NCBI GenBank assembly: GCA_013140765.1
Contig: JABFSE010000015.1
Location: forward strand, 1 to 62,703
Direction: 5' to 3'
Length of the DNA: 62,703 nucleotides
DNA from: Sulfuriferula sp.
GTDB lineage: Bacteria; Pseudomonadota; Gammaproteobacteria; Burkholderiales; Sulfuriferulaceae
The notes under the pieces are model-generated. The model did not search any database and was not told where the DNA came from. It was given only the letters and a program-made list of their open reading frames with translations. This document shows positions 38,698-49,047 of this stretch, one piece after another (the stretch's first letter is position 1; each line of letters opens with the position of its first letter). The position numbers and the translations under genes are program-made.

Positions 38698-40184
38698 TGT
38701 TTAATTACGACCCGCATCCCGTTGCCAGCATTAGCAAAGCCGATTTAGTCACGCAATTATTGGCATTGTTGCCGCGTGATTGCGTGCTGTTTGAGGCGGA
38801 AGATTTAGGCCCATACGAATGCGATGGGCTATCAGCTTATCGTCAATTACCGTGGGTAACGGTGTTGCCGCATACGGTTGCGCAAGTGCAAGCGGTGATG
38901 CGTTTGTGTTATCAGCATCAATTACCCGTTGTGGCGCGAGGTGCGGGTACGGGCTTGTCGGGTGGCGCATTGCCGCATCCTAATGGGGTGTTGTTGAGCT
39001 TGGCCAAGCTCAAATCTATCTTGTCGGTGGACGTGCTCGGACGTACTGCACGGGTACAGCCTGGCGTGCGTAATCTGGCTATTTCGCAGGCAGTTGCAGC
39101 GCATGGTCTGTATTACGCGCCTGATCCATCGTCGCAAATCGCCTGCACGATAGGCGGTAACGTGGCTGAAAACTCAGGCGGTGTGCATTGTTTGAAATAT
39201 GGTTTGACGGTGCACAACATTCTGCAAATCAAAATTGTCAGCGTGGATGGCGAATTGCTGACCATAGGTAGCGAGGCATTCGATAGCGCGGGTTATGATT
39301 TGCTGGCATTGATGACAGGCTCTGAAGGCATGTTAGGGGTGATAGTTGAAATCACCGTGCGTTTATTACCCGTGCCTGAGCAGGCGCAAGTGGTATTGGC
39401 GGCATTTGACGACGTGGCGCAAGCGGCGACAGCGGTGGCTGATATTATCACTGCGGGGATAATTCCAGCTGGGCTGGAGATGATGGATAAGCTGGCGATT
39501 AACGCCGCTGAAGATTATGCCCATGCAGGCTACCCGCGTGATGCTGAGGCGATATTGCTGTGCGAGCTGGATGGAATGCGCGAGGATGTGGCTGACCAGA
39601 TTATGCGTGTGCAGGCGATTTTGACACGCGTCGGGGCGACCGAGGTGCGGTTGGCGGCAGACGAGGCGGCGCGGGCGTTGCTGTGGAAAGGGCGTAAATC
39701 GGCTTTTCCTGCGGTGGGGCGTTTATCTCCCGATTATTATTGTATGGATGGCACGATACCGCGCCGTCATTTACCTGTGGTATTGCGCCGTATTGCTGAA
39801 TTATCGGCGCAGTATGGGCTGGCAGTGGCGAATGTATTTCATGCGGGCGATGGCAATTTGCATCCTTTGATACTGTATGACGCGAACAAAGAGGGCGAAT
39901 TAGAACAAGTAGAAGCCTTTGGCGGCAAAATTTTAGAGCTGTGTGTCGAAGTGGGCGGTAGCATTACAGGCGAACACGGCGTAGGCATGGAGAAAATCAA
40001 CCAGATGTGCGTGCAGTTTGACGCGCTGGCGTTGACGCAATTTCATGCGATTAAATATGCGTTTGACCCTAAAGGTTTGCTTAACCCTGGTAAGGCTGTG
40101 CCAACCTTGCATCGTTGCGCTGAGTTTGGCGCAATGCACGTACATCGAGGGCAAGTACCTTTCCCTGAACTGGAGCGTTTTTAG
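38697..40184 (+). CDS. glcD: Glycolate oxidase subunit GlcD (FAD-linked)
   Basis: 495 residues. FAD-binding PCMH domain with VVARGAGTGLSGGALPHPNG and CTIGGNVAENSGGVHCLKYG, and the FAD-oxidase C-terminal domain with NVFHAGDGNLHPLILYD, GGSITGEHGVGMEK and FDPKGLLNPGKA. It oxidises glycolate (possibly D-lactate) to glyoxylate, passing electrons through GlcE/GlcF. TAATG overlap with the DUF1537 gene; its stop overlaps the glcE GTG by one base. Confidence 0.95.
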   Translation: MFNYDPHPVASISKADLVTQLLALLPRDCVLFEAEDLGPYECDGLSAYRQLPWVTVLPHTVAQVQAVMRLCYQHQLPVVARGAGTGLSGGALPHPNGVLLSLAKLKSILSVDVLGRTARVQPGVRNLAISQAVAAHGLYYAPDPSSQIACTIGGNVAENSGGVHCLKYGLTVHNILQIKIVSVDGELLTIGSEAFDSAGYDLLALMTGSEGMLGVIVEITVRLLPVPEQAQVVLAAFDDVAQAATAVADIITAGIIPAGLEMMDKLAINAAEDYAHAGYPRDAEAILLCELDGMREDVADQIMRVQAILTRVGATEVRLAADEAARALLWKGRKSAFPAVGRLSPDYYCMDGTIPRRHLPVVLRRIAELSAQYGLAVANVFHAGDGNLHPLILYDANKEGELEQVEAFGGKILELCVEVGGSITGEHGVGMEKINQMCVQFDALALTQFHAIKYAFDPKGLLNPGKAVPTLHRCAEFGAMHVHRGQVPFPELERF

Positions 40185-41251
40185 TGGTCGAACTAGATTT
40201 AACAGCCGATTTGCAACAGCAAGTAGCGCAGGCATATCGTACTAAAACGCCGCTGAATATCTGCGCGGGCAATACCAAAGCGTTTTATGGACGGCAAGCG
40301 ACAGGGCAAAAGCTGGATGTGTCTGGGCATAGCGGGATACTCAGCTATGAGCCTAGCGAGCTGGTGTTGACGGCACGCGCTGGCACGCCGCTGACACATA
40401 TCGAAGCGGCGTTGAGTGCACACGGACAAATGCTGGCTTTTGAGCCACCGCACTGGGGCAATGCCGCTACCATAGGCGGTACGTTGGCGTGCAATTTATC
40501 TGGTCCGCGCCGTGTCTATACAGGGTCGGCGAGAGATTTTTTGCTGGGTTGCCATGTTTTGAATGGTCAAGCTGATTTGCTACATTTTGGCGGTGAGGTG
40601 ATGAAAAATGTGGCGGGCTATGATGCGGCGCGTTTAATGGCAGGGGCGATGGGCACGTTGGGTGTGTTGCTGGATGTGAGCTTAAAAGTATTGCCCATGC
40701 CCTTGCATAAACTCACCTTGGTGCAAACAGGTATCTGCGCCGCCGATGCGCTGGTGAAAATGAATGAATTAGCAGGCAAGGCACTGCCTTTGTCGGCAAG
40801 TGCTTGGGTGAATGGCGATTTATACCTGCGTTTTTCAGGTGCGGCAAGCACGATAGCGGCAGTGAAGCAAAACTTGGCGGGCGATGCGCTGGCGGAGGAT
40901 GAGGCTTTTTGGCTGGCTATACGTGAATTGCAACATGGTTTTTTTGAGGGTGAGTTGCCATTATGGCGCATCGCCTTGCCACAAGTAGCGGTACAGCCAG
41001 AAGTGGCGGGCGATTGGCTAATTGAGTGGGGCGGTGCGCAACGTTGGTTACGCAGTGATGCGCCTGCTGAATTGATACGCGCACAAGTTGCTGCGTTGGG
41101 TGGTCATGCCGCGATATTGCATGGCGGTGATAGAACGGGCGAGATTTTTCAGCCCTTGAGTGCTGGCGTAGCACTGTTGCATCAACGTTTGAAACTGGCA
41201 TTTGACCCCGCGAGAATACTCAATCCTAGGCGTATGTACGAGAATTTATAA
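40184..41251 (+). CDS. glcE: Glycolate oxidase subunit GlcE (FAD-binding)
   Basis: 355 residues from a GTG start (TAGTG overlap with glcD). FAD-binding domain related to GlcD: LNICAGNTKAFYGRQ, GILSYEPSELVLTARAGTPL, FEPPHWGNAATIGGTLACNL and GEVMKNVAGYDAARLMAGA, with a shortened C-terminal domain ending FDPARILNPRRMYENL. Forms the GlcDEF complex. Its stop overlaps glcF by one base. Confidence 0.94.
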   Translation: MVELDLTADLQQQVAQAYRTKTPLNICAGNTKAFYGRQATGQKLDVSGHSGILSYEPSELVLTARAGTPLTHIEAALSAHGQMLAFEPPHWGNAATIGGTLACNLSGPRRVYTGSARDFLLGCHVLNGQADLLHFGGEVMKNVAGYDAARLMAGAMGTLGVLLDVSLKVLPMPLHKLTLVQTGICAADALVKMNELAGKALPLSASAWVNGDLYLRFSGAASTIAAVKQNLAGDALAEDEAFWLAIRELQHGFFEGELPLWRIALPQVAVQPEVAGDWLIEWGGAQRWLRSDAPAELIRAQVAALGGHAAILHGGDRTGEIFQPLSAGVALLHQRLKLAFDPARILNPRRMYENL

Positions 41252-42456
41252 TGCAAACTAATTTAGCACCGCCATATAAAGACACGCCTTTAGGACAGGA
41301 AGCCGATGCGATTTTGCGCTCATGCGTGCATTGCGGCTTTTGTACCGCGACGTGCCCCACTTATCAGCTACAGAGCGACGAGCTGGACGGGCCGCGTGGG
41401 CGTATTTATTTGATTAAACAAGTGCTGGAAGGTCAACCCGCTACGGCTAAGACGCAATTGCACCTAGACCGTTGTCTGACTTGCCGATCATGCGAATCCA
41501 CTTGCCCATCGGGCGTGCAATATGGGCATTTGGTTGATATAGGTCGTGCGCTGGTCGAGCAGCAAGTAGGGCGACGTTGGCATGAAAAATTATTGCGGGC
41601 AACTTTGCGTGCGGTGATTCCACATCGTCAACGCTTTGCTACTTTGCTTGGTTTGGGGCGATTGGCGCGTCCGTTTTTACCTGCGGTATTGCAAAAGAAA
41701 ATTCCTGTTAAACAAGCGGCAGGCATTTGGCCCGCACCGCGCCATGCGCGCAAAATGTTGGTATTAACTGGCTGTGCCCAGCCCGCGACCACACCGTTGA
41801 CCAATGCCGCCGCCGCACGCGTGTTGGATAAATTGGGTGTGAGCTTGTTGGAAATTAGTGGCGCAGGTTGTTGCGGTGCGTTAAGCCAGCATTTAAGTGC
41901 AGCGCAAGAAGCGCAGGATTTTGCACGGCGCAATATCGACGCTTGGTGGCCGCACATCGTGGCAGGTGCAGAAACCATCGTCATGACCGCCAGCGGCTGT
42001 GGCGTGATGGTGAAAGATTATGGGCATTTGTTGCGTGATGATGCAGATTACGCTGAAAAAGCCGCTCGCGTATCGGCAATGACCAAAGACTTGCTAGAGG
42101 TGTTAGCCACGCTGGATTTATCAGGCTTGCGCACCGCACCCGCCCAGCCCATTGCCGTCCACGCGCCGTGCACACTACAGCATGGGCAAAAATTATCAGG
42201 CGGTTTGGAGTCCTTATTGCGACGCGCGGGGTTTACCCTCACCGCTGTGCCTGACGCGCATCTATGCTGTGGTTCAGCGGGTACTTATTCTATTTTGCAG
42301 CCCGTGTTGTCACAGCAATTATTAGCGCAAAAGCTCACCGCGTTAAACAGCGGGCAACCCAGTTTAATTGTCACTGCCAATGTCGGTTGCCAATTACATT
42401 TAGCCAGCCAGTCGGGCATACCCGTGTATCATTGGATATCCTTGTTTGACAATTGA
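41251..42456 (+). CDS. glcF: Glycolate oxidase iron-sulfur subunit GlcF
   Basis: 401 residues. Two 4Fe-4S motifs near the N-terminus, CVHCGFCTATCPTYQ and CLTCRSCESTCPSGVQ, and two CCG cysteine-rich domains (GAGCCGALSQH; HAPCTLQHGQK with HLCCGSAGTYS). It carries electrons from GlcD to the quinone pool. Last gene of the IclR-controlled operon; no glyoxylate-using gene follows. Confidence 0.95.
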   Translation: MQTNLAPPYKDTPLGQEADAILRSCVHCGFCTATCPTYQLQSDELDGPRGRIYLIKQVLEGQPATAKTQLHLDRCLTCRSCESTCPSGVQYGHLVDIGRALVEQQVGRRWHEKLLRATLRAVIPHRQRFATLLGLGRLARPFLPAVLQKKIPVKQAAGIWPAPRHARKMLVLTGCAQPATTPLTNAAAARVLDKLGVSLLEISGAGCCGALSQHLSAAQEAQDFARRNIDAWWPHIVAGAETIVMTASGCGVMVKDYGHLLRDDADYAEKAARVSAMTKDLLEVLATLDLSGLRTAPAQPIAVHAPCTLQHGQKLSGGLESLLRRAGFTLTAVPDAHLCCGSAGTYSILQPVLSQQLLAQKLTALNSGQPSLIVTANVGCQLHLASQSGIPVYHWISLFDN

Positions 42457-42476
42457 TATTGAGAGCGGTATCCATC

Positions 42477-43007
42477 ATGAAAATACTATTGATAGCGTCG
42501 GCTGTGTTATTCATCGCGCTGTGGGTGAACACGAGTAGGGCAGCGGACTTACCTAAACTAGGGCAAATCGCGCCAGATTTTGCTTTAATAGACCAAGCTG
42601 GCAAAGTACAAAAACTAGCCGACTATCGCGGTAAATGGGTGGTGCTGTACTTTTACCCCAAAGACGACACGCCACATTGCACGACCGAAGCCTGCCAGTT
42701 TCGCGATGATATATTCCAAATCCGCGCACTGGGCGCAGAAGTGCTCGGTGTCAGCGTGGACGACACTGATAGCCATGCTGCATTTGCTAAAAAGCACAGC
42801 CTATCATTCCCGCTGTTGGCAGATAAAGGCGGCGAAGTCGCGGCACGCTACGGCTCTATCAGTAACTTCATCGTGATTAAGTTTGCCAAACGCAATACTT
42901 TTATCATCAACCCGCAGGGACAAATCGCTAAAATTTACGAATCCGTCGATACGAAAAATCACGCCCAAATAGTGGTGCGTGCTTTAACGGAGTTGATAGC
43001 GAAGTAA
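42477..43007 (+). CDS. Exported peroxiredoxin, BCP/PrxQ type
   Basis: 176 residues from ATG 42477 (GAGAG upstream). Signal peptide MKILLIASAVLFIALWVNTS with cleavage near SRA|AD, so periplasmic. Thioredoxin fold: GQIAPDFALIDQAGKV, VVLYFYPKDDTPHCTTEACQ with the peroxidatic Cys and a second Cys five residues later (the PrxQ arrangement), then GVSVDDTDSHAAFAKKH. Reduces peroxides with thiol donors. Most BCP proteins are cytosolic, so the leader is the notable point. Confidence 0.9.
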   Translation: MKILLIASAVLFIALWVNTSRAADLPKLGQIAPDFALIDQAGKVQKLADYRGKWVVLYFYPKDDTPHCTTEACQFRDDIFQIRALGAEVLGVSVDDTDSHAAFAKKHSLSFPLLADKGGEVAARYGSISNFIVIKFAKRNTFIINPQGQIAKIYESVDTKNHAQIVVRALTELIAK

Positions 43008-43013
43008 GTCAGA

Positions 43014-43142
43014 TTACTCGTTCCCGTAAGATTTTTTGATGAAAAACCAAGTAAACCAAAACATCATGCCAATGACAAACGCCACTGTAAACAGGCTTAA
43101 CAGCCCAACACTGGAATGAAGAAGATCAGAGAATAATGCCAT
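43014..43142 (-). CDS. Small membrane protein, DUF3149 family
   Basis: 42 residues. The start MALFSDLL is chosen because AAAGGG lies 7 nt upstream; an ATG two codons earlier is possible. One membrane helix ([20 protein letters not shown]) followed by a positive, hydrophilic tail (FIKKSYGNE). This matches the short DUF3149 proteins of proteobacteria, whose role is unknown. Convergent with the peroxiredoxin gene, 6 bp apart. Confidence 0.75.
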   Translation of the reverse strand: MALFSDLLHSSVGLLSLFTVAFVIGMMFWFTWFFIKKSYGNE

Positions 43143-43300
43143 TTTCATACCCTTTATAAAGTTATTAAGATAAATATATCTCTTTATTGGCTGGTGTGTC
43201 AACGCTATTTTGTGCTTTGCTTAAAACTTAAGCGTGTTGTGTCAAAAGCCACGCCAACACCCGCATTTTCCTGATGCTGGCGAAGTGCTATCATTGTGTG

Positions 43301-43390
43301 ATGGCCGATATGAAATGGACAAATGAGTGGTTGAGAGATGTTGAAATACCGCATCGTGAGTTTTTGTTTTTAATTGATAAACATGGTTGA
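43301..43390 (+). CDS. Possible 29-residue small ORF upstream of the DsrE gene
   Basis: ATG to TGA encoding a protein that begins MADMKWTNEWLRDVE and ends FLIDKHG. It ends 20 nt before the DsrE-family start. No clear ribosome site and no family recognised; it may be a gene remnant, a leader peptide or chance. The 208-bp gap between the DUF3149 and DsrE genes holds nothing else I can support. Confidence 0.25.
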   Translation: MADMKWTNEWLRDVEIPHREFLFLIDKHG

Positions 43391-43410
43391 TGATACGACA
43401 AGGAGAAAAC

Positions 43411-43788
43411 ATGGCAGATAAATTAGTGATTATGTTGTTGACGATTAGTCCAGATCAACCGCATTTGTGCGGTACGCCGTTTTTTCAGGCGGCTTCAGCG
43501 GCGGCGATGGATGTGGAAGTGGAGGTTTATTTTGCCAGTGCGGCGACGCGTTTGTTGGCGAAAGGGGTCGCCGATAAAATTTATCCATCAGACAATAAAG
43601 TAAAATCGGTTTATGCGTTTATGCAGGATGCGGCTGAGTTGGGTGCGAAATTTTTTGCCTGCGGTGGCGCGTTGTCGGCTTATTCGATTACACCTGAGGT
43701 GTTGATACCCGAATGTACGGGGGTGGCAGGTGGGGCGACGTATATTAGCCGAGTGATGGATGACGAGTGGCGTTCTATCAGTTATTGA
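43411..43788 (+). CDS. DsrE/DsrF-family protein
   Basis: 125 residues. Starts MADKLVIMLLTISPDQPHL after a good AGGAG site 5 nt upstream. DsrE-like Rossmann fold: FQAASAAAMDVEVEVYFASA, then DAAELGAKFFACGGALSAYS with one Cys in the place where sulfur-relay family members bind persulfide. Members range from sulfur-transfer subunits to proteins of unknown role; with a single Cys and no Dsr or Tus neighbours, function is open. Its TGA overlaps the ATG of the next gene. Confidence 0.82.
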   Translation: MADKLVIMLLTISPDQPHLCGTPFFQAASAAAMDVEVEVYFASAATRLLAKGVADKIYPSDNKVKSVYAFMQDAAELGAKFFACGGALSAYSITPEVLIPECTGVAGGATYISRVMDDEWRSISY

Positions 43789-44168
43789 TGATGCGTTATT
43801 TATTGCTTGGGTTTGCCCTGTTGCTGGGTGTGAATGTGGCAATAGCGGGCGATATATCTGCGCAAATACTGGTGCAGTCCTCACCTTTGGCTGGCTTTCA
43901 GTATTATGAAGGCAAAGCAGTGTGGGCAGAGTTGCATGAGGGTGATACGCTTAATCTGGTTCGTGAGCCTGCTAATGTGTATGACAGCAACGCGGTGCGG
44001 GTGGAATGGCAAGGGCATAAGTTAGGTTATGTACCACGCCGCGATAATGCGGCAGTAGCAAGGATGTTGGACCAGGCTACACCAATAAATGCTAAAATCA
44101 CACGCTTATTAACAGCGCGTAATCCTTGGCAACGCTTGTTGTTTGAGGTGTATGTGCCGTTGCAATAA
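43788..44168 (+). CDS. Exported HIRAN-domain protein
   Basis: 126 residues. Signal peptide MMRYLLLGFALLLGVNVAIA, cleavage before GDIS. The remainder is a HIRAN domain: AGFQYYEGKAVWAELHEGDT, LVREPANVYDSNAVRVEWQ and KLGYVPRRDNAAVARML. In helicases such as HLTF the HIRAN domain binds 3' DNA ends; stand-alone exported versions have no established role. Start overlaps the DsrE gene stop (TGATG). Confidence 0.85.
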   Translation: MMRYLLLGFALLLGVNVAIAGDISAQILVQSSPLAGFQYYEGKAVWAELHEGDTLNLVREPANVYDSNAVRVEWQGHKLGYVPRRDNAAVARMLDQATPINAKITRLLTARNPWQRLLFEVYVPLQ

Positions 44169-44185
44169 CATTTACTTTTGATTTT

Positions 44186-44857
44186 ATGAAAATTCTCGCA
44201 TTTGATGCTTCTACCGAATACTGTACTACCGCGCTATGGATAGATGGGGTGGTGACTAGCCGCGAGCAACATGCGGGGATTACCCATTCACAATTACTAT
44301 TACCGCAATGTGAGGCATTGTTAGCAGAAGCTGGTTGTGCTTTTAGCGATTTGGATGGTATCGGTTACGGCATGGGGCCAGGCTCTTTTACTGGCTTGCG
44401 CATTGCCTGTGCGCTGGCGCAGGGGTTGGCATTTGCGGCGGATGTACCTGTGTTTGGCGTAAGTGGCTTGCAGGCATTAGCGTTGGCGACGGGGGCGGAT
44501 AAAGTATTGGCTAGTTTAGATGCTCGTATGGGTGAGATTTATCATGCCGTCTATGTGCGCGAGCAGGGTGCATATCTTTTGCAAGGGGTGATTAGTGTGT
44601 GCCCTCCTGAACATGCGCCTGTAGTGGTGGGTAGTGATTGGGTTGGTTGTGGTTCTGGGTTTCAGGTCTATGCTGAGACTTTGACAGCACGCTACGCGGG
44701 GGCATTGTTGCGTGTTGATGCCGTACTTTATCCGCGAGCGGCTGATATTGCACAATTAGCGGCACTGGGATTTGCGCAGGGGCAGGGCGTTGCCGCAGAG
44801 TTAGCCACGCCTTTGTATATTCGCGATAAAGTTGCGTTGAAAATTACTGAACGATGA
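44186..44857 (+). CDS. tsaB: TsaB, tRNA t6A threonylcarbamoyltransferase complex subunit
   Basis: 223 residues. ASKHA-fold paralogue of TsaD; scaffold for the TsaBDE complex that makes t6A37 in ANN-decoding tRNAs. Motifs: ILAFDASTEYCTTALW, GITHSQLLLP and GYGMGPGSFTGLRIACALAQG. Length is near normal. The ATGA overlap with rimI is the common tsaB-rimI arrangement. Confidence 0.95.
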   Translation: MKILAFDASTEYCTTALWIDGVVTSREQHAGITHSQLLLPQCEALLAEAGCAFSDLDGIGYGMGPGSFTGLRIACALAQGLAFAADVPVFGVSGLQALALATGADKVLASLDARMGEIYHAVYVREQGAYLLQGVISVCPPEHAPVVVGSDWVGCGSGFQVYAETLTARYAGALLRVDAVLYPRAADIAQLAALGFAQGQGVAAELATPLYIRDKVALKITER

Positions 44858-45327
44858 GTGCTGTACTAAAAAATCCCCCGCGTGTTCGCCCTATGCAGGC
44901 CGAAGATTTGCCAACTATAGCGGCGTTGGACGCGCAGTGCTATGCTTTCCCATGGACGGTGGGCAATTTTGCCGACTCATTGAGCGCGGGCTATCGTTGC
45001 TGTGTTTATGAGCAAGATGCGATTACCATCGGCTACGCGGTGTTAATGCTGATTATTGACGAGCTACATTTGTTGAACATCACCATTGCGCCTGATTATC
45101 AGGGGCGGGGATGGGGGCGGCAATTGATGCGCTCCCTGATTAAACAGGCACAGCAAGACGAAGCGCAATGTATGTGGCTGGAAGTGCGTCCGTCTAATAC
45201 CGTCGCACGGCATTTGTATGACCATATCGGATTTGACTATGTGGCAGTGCGTAAAAATTATTACCCAGCCATCTCGGGGCGCGAGGATGCCATCATCATG
45301 CGTTTGGACTTAACTCATCATGCGTGA
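44854..45327 (+). CDS. rimI: RimI, ribosomal-protein-alanine/N-terminal acetyltransferase
   Basis: 157 residues, GNAT fold. VRPMQAEDLPTIAALDAQCY at the N-terminus, LHLLNITIAPDYQGRGWGRQ (acetyl-CoA pyrophosphate loop QGRGWG) and ARHLYDHIGFDYVAVRKNYY. Acetylates the N-terminus of S18 in E. coli. Overlaps tsaB by 4 nt and the next gene by 8 nt. Confidence 0.93.
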   Translation: MSAVLKNPPRVRPMQAEDLPTIAALDAQCYAFPWTVGNFADSLSAGYRCCVYEQDAITIGYAVLMLIIDELHLLNITIAPDYQGRGWGRQLMRSLIKQAQQDEAQCMWLEVRPSNTVARHLYDHIGFDYVAVRKNYYPAISGREDAIIMRLDLTHHA

Positions 45328-45733
45328 AGCAATATTAGCTGAATTAGGTTTGATGCCAATGTGGCAATTGCGCCCGCCGCAAACGGTGGTCGCGCCTGTT
45401 TATACGGCGATGTCATTGCAACGTGATGACGGCAAGCTCGGATGGTTGTTGTTGAGCGAGGCATTAACAGCGGAAACTGAACAATTGTTGATGAATATAT
45501 TGGCGGCTTGCCAGTTGACGGCACTGTCTGCGCCACAGCAGTTAGGTGCTGATATGTTGAGCATAGATGATGCTTGGCTATGGCTGGCAGGTGTGCAAAC
45601 TGTAGGTGTGATGGTGGAAAATAAGCAAGCATTTGTCAGCGTTAGTTTGTCGGATTTATTAGCGCATCCTGCTTACAAAGCTGTGTTATGGACTGATTGG
45701 TGTGCTTATAAATTTAAGGATGCGCCAATATAA
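45320..45733 (+). CDS. Probable divergent DNA polymerase III psi subunit (HolD-like)
   Basis: 137 residues. The start REAILAELGLMPMWQLRPP matches the HolD opening 'LQQLGITQWSLRRP' in spacing, and the ending LSDLLAHPAYKAVLWTDWCAYK matches the 'LxxNPxxRxxLWxxIxxYE' ending. In E. coli holD sits next to rimI, and here it overlaps rimI by 8 nt. HolD links SSB to the clamp-loader through HolC. Similarity is weak between the ends, so the call is moderate. Otherwise it is a conserved hypothetical. Confidence 0.6.
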   Translation: MREAILAELGLMPMWQLRPPQTVVAPVYTAMSLQRDDGKLGWLLLSEALTAETEQLLMNILAACQLTALSAPQQLGADMLSIDDAWLWLAGVQTVGVMVENKQAFVSVSLSDLLAHPAYKAVLWTDWCAYKFKDAPI

Positions 45734-45760
45734 TTCATATTTGCACCCGTGTGATATTAG

Positions 45761-47272
<1,512 letters not shown>

Positions 47273-47297
47273 ATTAGGGACGGGTGGCGCAAATATA

Positions 47298-47324
47298 CAG
47301 CAGGTTTATGCCTGCTGTTTTTTT
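47298..47324 (+). terminator. Rho-independent terminator between guaB and guaA
   Basis: CAGCAGG (47298-47304), 6-nt loop, CCTGCTG (47311-47317), then seven T. It implies that guaA is at least partly expressed separately; a TATTAT at 47326-47331 might serve as its -10. Confidence 0.85.
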
Positions 47325-47345
47325 ATATTATGGGTAGGTTAAGAG

Positions 47346-48911
47346 ATGGCTCATCAAAAAATACTGATATTGGATTTTGGTTCGCAATATACGCAGTTAA
47401 TTGCGCGGCGTGTGCGTGAGGCGAATGTTTATTGTGAATTGCATTCGTTTGATGTTGATGCGGCGTTTATTCGTCAGTTTAACCCTGTCGGCATTATTTT
47501 GTCGGGCGGACCTGCTTCGGTAACAGAAGATGAAACCCCACGCGCCCCGCAAGTCGTGTTTGAACTCGGCGTGCCTGTATTGGGTATCTGCTACGGGATG
47601 CAAACGATGGCGGCGCAATTAGGCGGCACGGTAGAAAACGCATTGCATCGTGAGTTCGGCTATGCAGAAGTGCGGGCGCAAGGTCATTCTGCCTTGTTGC
47701 GCGATATACAAGATAGCGTAAATGAACAAGGTCATGGCTTGCTAGACGTATGGATGAGCCACGGCGATAAAGTTACTGTCCTGCCCGAGGGCTTCAAAAT
47801 TATTGCCAGTAATGCAGCCACAGCGATAGCGGGCATGGCAGATGAAGCGCGTCATTTTTATGCGTTGCAATTCCATCCAGAAGTCACGCATAGCAAGCAA
47901 GGTAAGGCAATTATTTCACGCTTTGTGCATGAAATTTGCGGGGCGACTGCTGATTGGACCATGCCGAATTATGTCGATGTAGCCATTGCGCGAGTCCGTG
48001 AGCAAGTCGGCAATGATGAAGTAATTTTAGGTTTGTCGGGCGGTGTCGATTCATCCGTGGTTGCGGCGTTGCTACATAAAGCGATAGGCACGCAATTAAC
48101 TTGCGTATTTGTTGATAACGGTTTATTGCGCTTGAACGAAGCCGAGCAGGTGATGAGCACGTTTGCGCAGAATTTGGGCGTAAAAGTGATCCACGTTGAT
48201 GCCAGTGCCACATTTATGAAACACTTGGCAGGCGTGACTGACCCTGAACAAAAGCGCAAAGTTATCGGTCGTGAATTTGTTGAAGTGTTTCAACAGGAAT
48301 CAGCTAAATTGCCTAATGCAAAATGGTTGGCGCAAGGCACGATTTATCCTGATGTGATTGAATCTGCGGGCGCGAAAACCAAAAAAGCCCACGCTATTAA
48401 ATCGCATCACAACGTTGGTGGCTTGCCAGATACTTTGCATTTGCAATTGTTAGAGCCGTTGCGTGAGCTATTCAAAGACGAAGTGCGCGAATTAGGCGTG
48501 GCATTAGGTTTGCCGCATGAAATGGTCTATCGTCACCCATTTCCAGGGCCCGGCTTAGGGGTGCGTATTTTGGGTGAAGTGAAAGCGGAATTTGCCGATT
48601 TATTACGCCGTGCCGATGCGATTTTTATTGAAGAGTTGCGTGCAAGTGGTTGGTATGAAAAGACTTCACAGGCTTTTGCTGTATTTTTACCCGTGAAATC
48701 AGTCGGCGTAATGGGTGACGGACGCACTTACGAATACGTGGTAGCGTTACGCGCCATACAAACCCAAGATTTCATGACCGCGCATTGGGCGGAATTGCCT
48801 TATAGCTTGCTAGGAAAAGTTTCCAATAGAATAATCAACGAAGTGCGCGGCATAAATCGTGTGGTTTATGATATTTCAGGTAAGCCACCTGCGACCATAG
48901 AGTGGGAGTGA
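47346..48911 (+). CDS. guaA: GMP synthase (glutamine-hydrolysing)
   Basis: 521 residues. Amidates XMP to GMP. Glutaminase half: [20 protein letters not shown], nucleophile Cys in [12 protein letters not shown] and His-Glu in FHPEVTH. Synthetase half: P-loop [29 protein letters not shown] and the C-terminal dimer domain ending [10 protein letters not shown]. Normal length. Confidence 0.97.
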   Translation: MAHQKILILDFGSQYTQLIARRVREANVYCELHSFDVDAAFIRQFNPVGIILSGGPASVTEDETPRAPQVVFELGVPVLGICYGMQTMAAQLGGTVENALHREFGYAEVRAQGHSALLRDIQDSVNEQGHGLLDVWMSHGDKVTVLPEGFKIIASNAATAIAGMADEARHFYALQFHPEVTHSKQGKAIISRFVHEICGATADWTMPNYVDVAIARVREQVGNDEVILGLSGGVDSSVVAALLHKAIGTQLTCVFVDNGLLRLNEAEQVMSTFAQNLGVKVIHVDASATFMKHLAGVTDPEQKRKVIGREFVEVFQQESAKLPNAKWLAQGTIYPDVIESAGAKTKKAHAIKSHHNVGGLPDTLHLQLLEPLRELFKDEVRELGVALGLPHEMVYRHPFPGPGLGVRILGEVKAEFADLLRRADAIFIEELRASGWYEKTSQAFAVFLPVKSVGVMGDGRTYEYVVALRAIQTQDFMTAHWAELPYSLLGKVSNRIINEVRGINRVVYDISGKPPATIEWE

Positions 48912-48950
48912 AAATACGTCAGGCAATCGCTGGCATTGAAAAGCACTAAA

Positions 48951-48988
48951 ACCCCTACAAGCCGGCATTTACGCTGGCTTGTAGGGGT
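48951..48988. terminator. Long hairpin downstream of guaA
   Basis: ACCCCTACAAGCC (48951-48963) pairs perfectly with GGCTTGTAGGGGT (48976-48988) around a 12-nt loop that can extend the stem. On the plus strand no T-tract follows (CTGGAG); on the minus strand TTTTAG follows. It most likely ends guaA transcripts or stabilises their 3' end. Confidence 0.55.
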
Positions 48989-49047
48989 CTGGAGCGGATG
49001 CTACATATGTATGTGGTACAACAGTTGGTTAGTGGCGATGTCTTGGC

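Noticed and set aside
48951-49040. Possible tRNA-like segment after guaA
   Set aside because: The long perfect hairpin is followed by no cloverleaf arms, anticodon loop or T-loop consensus.
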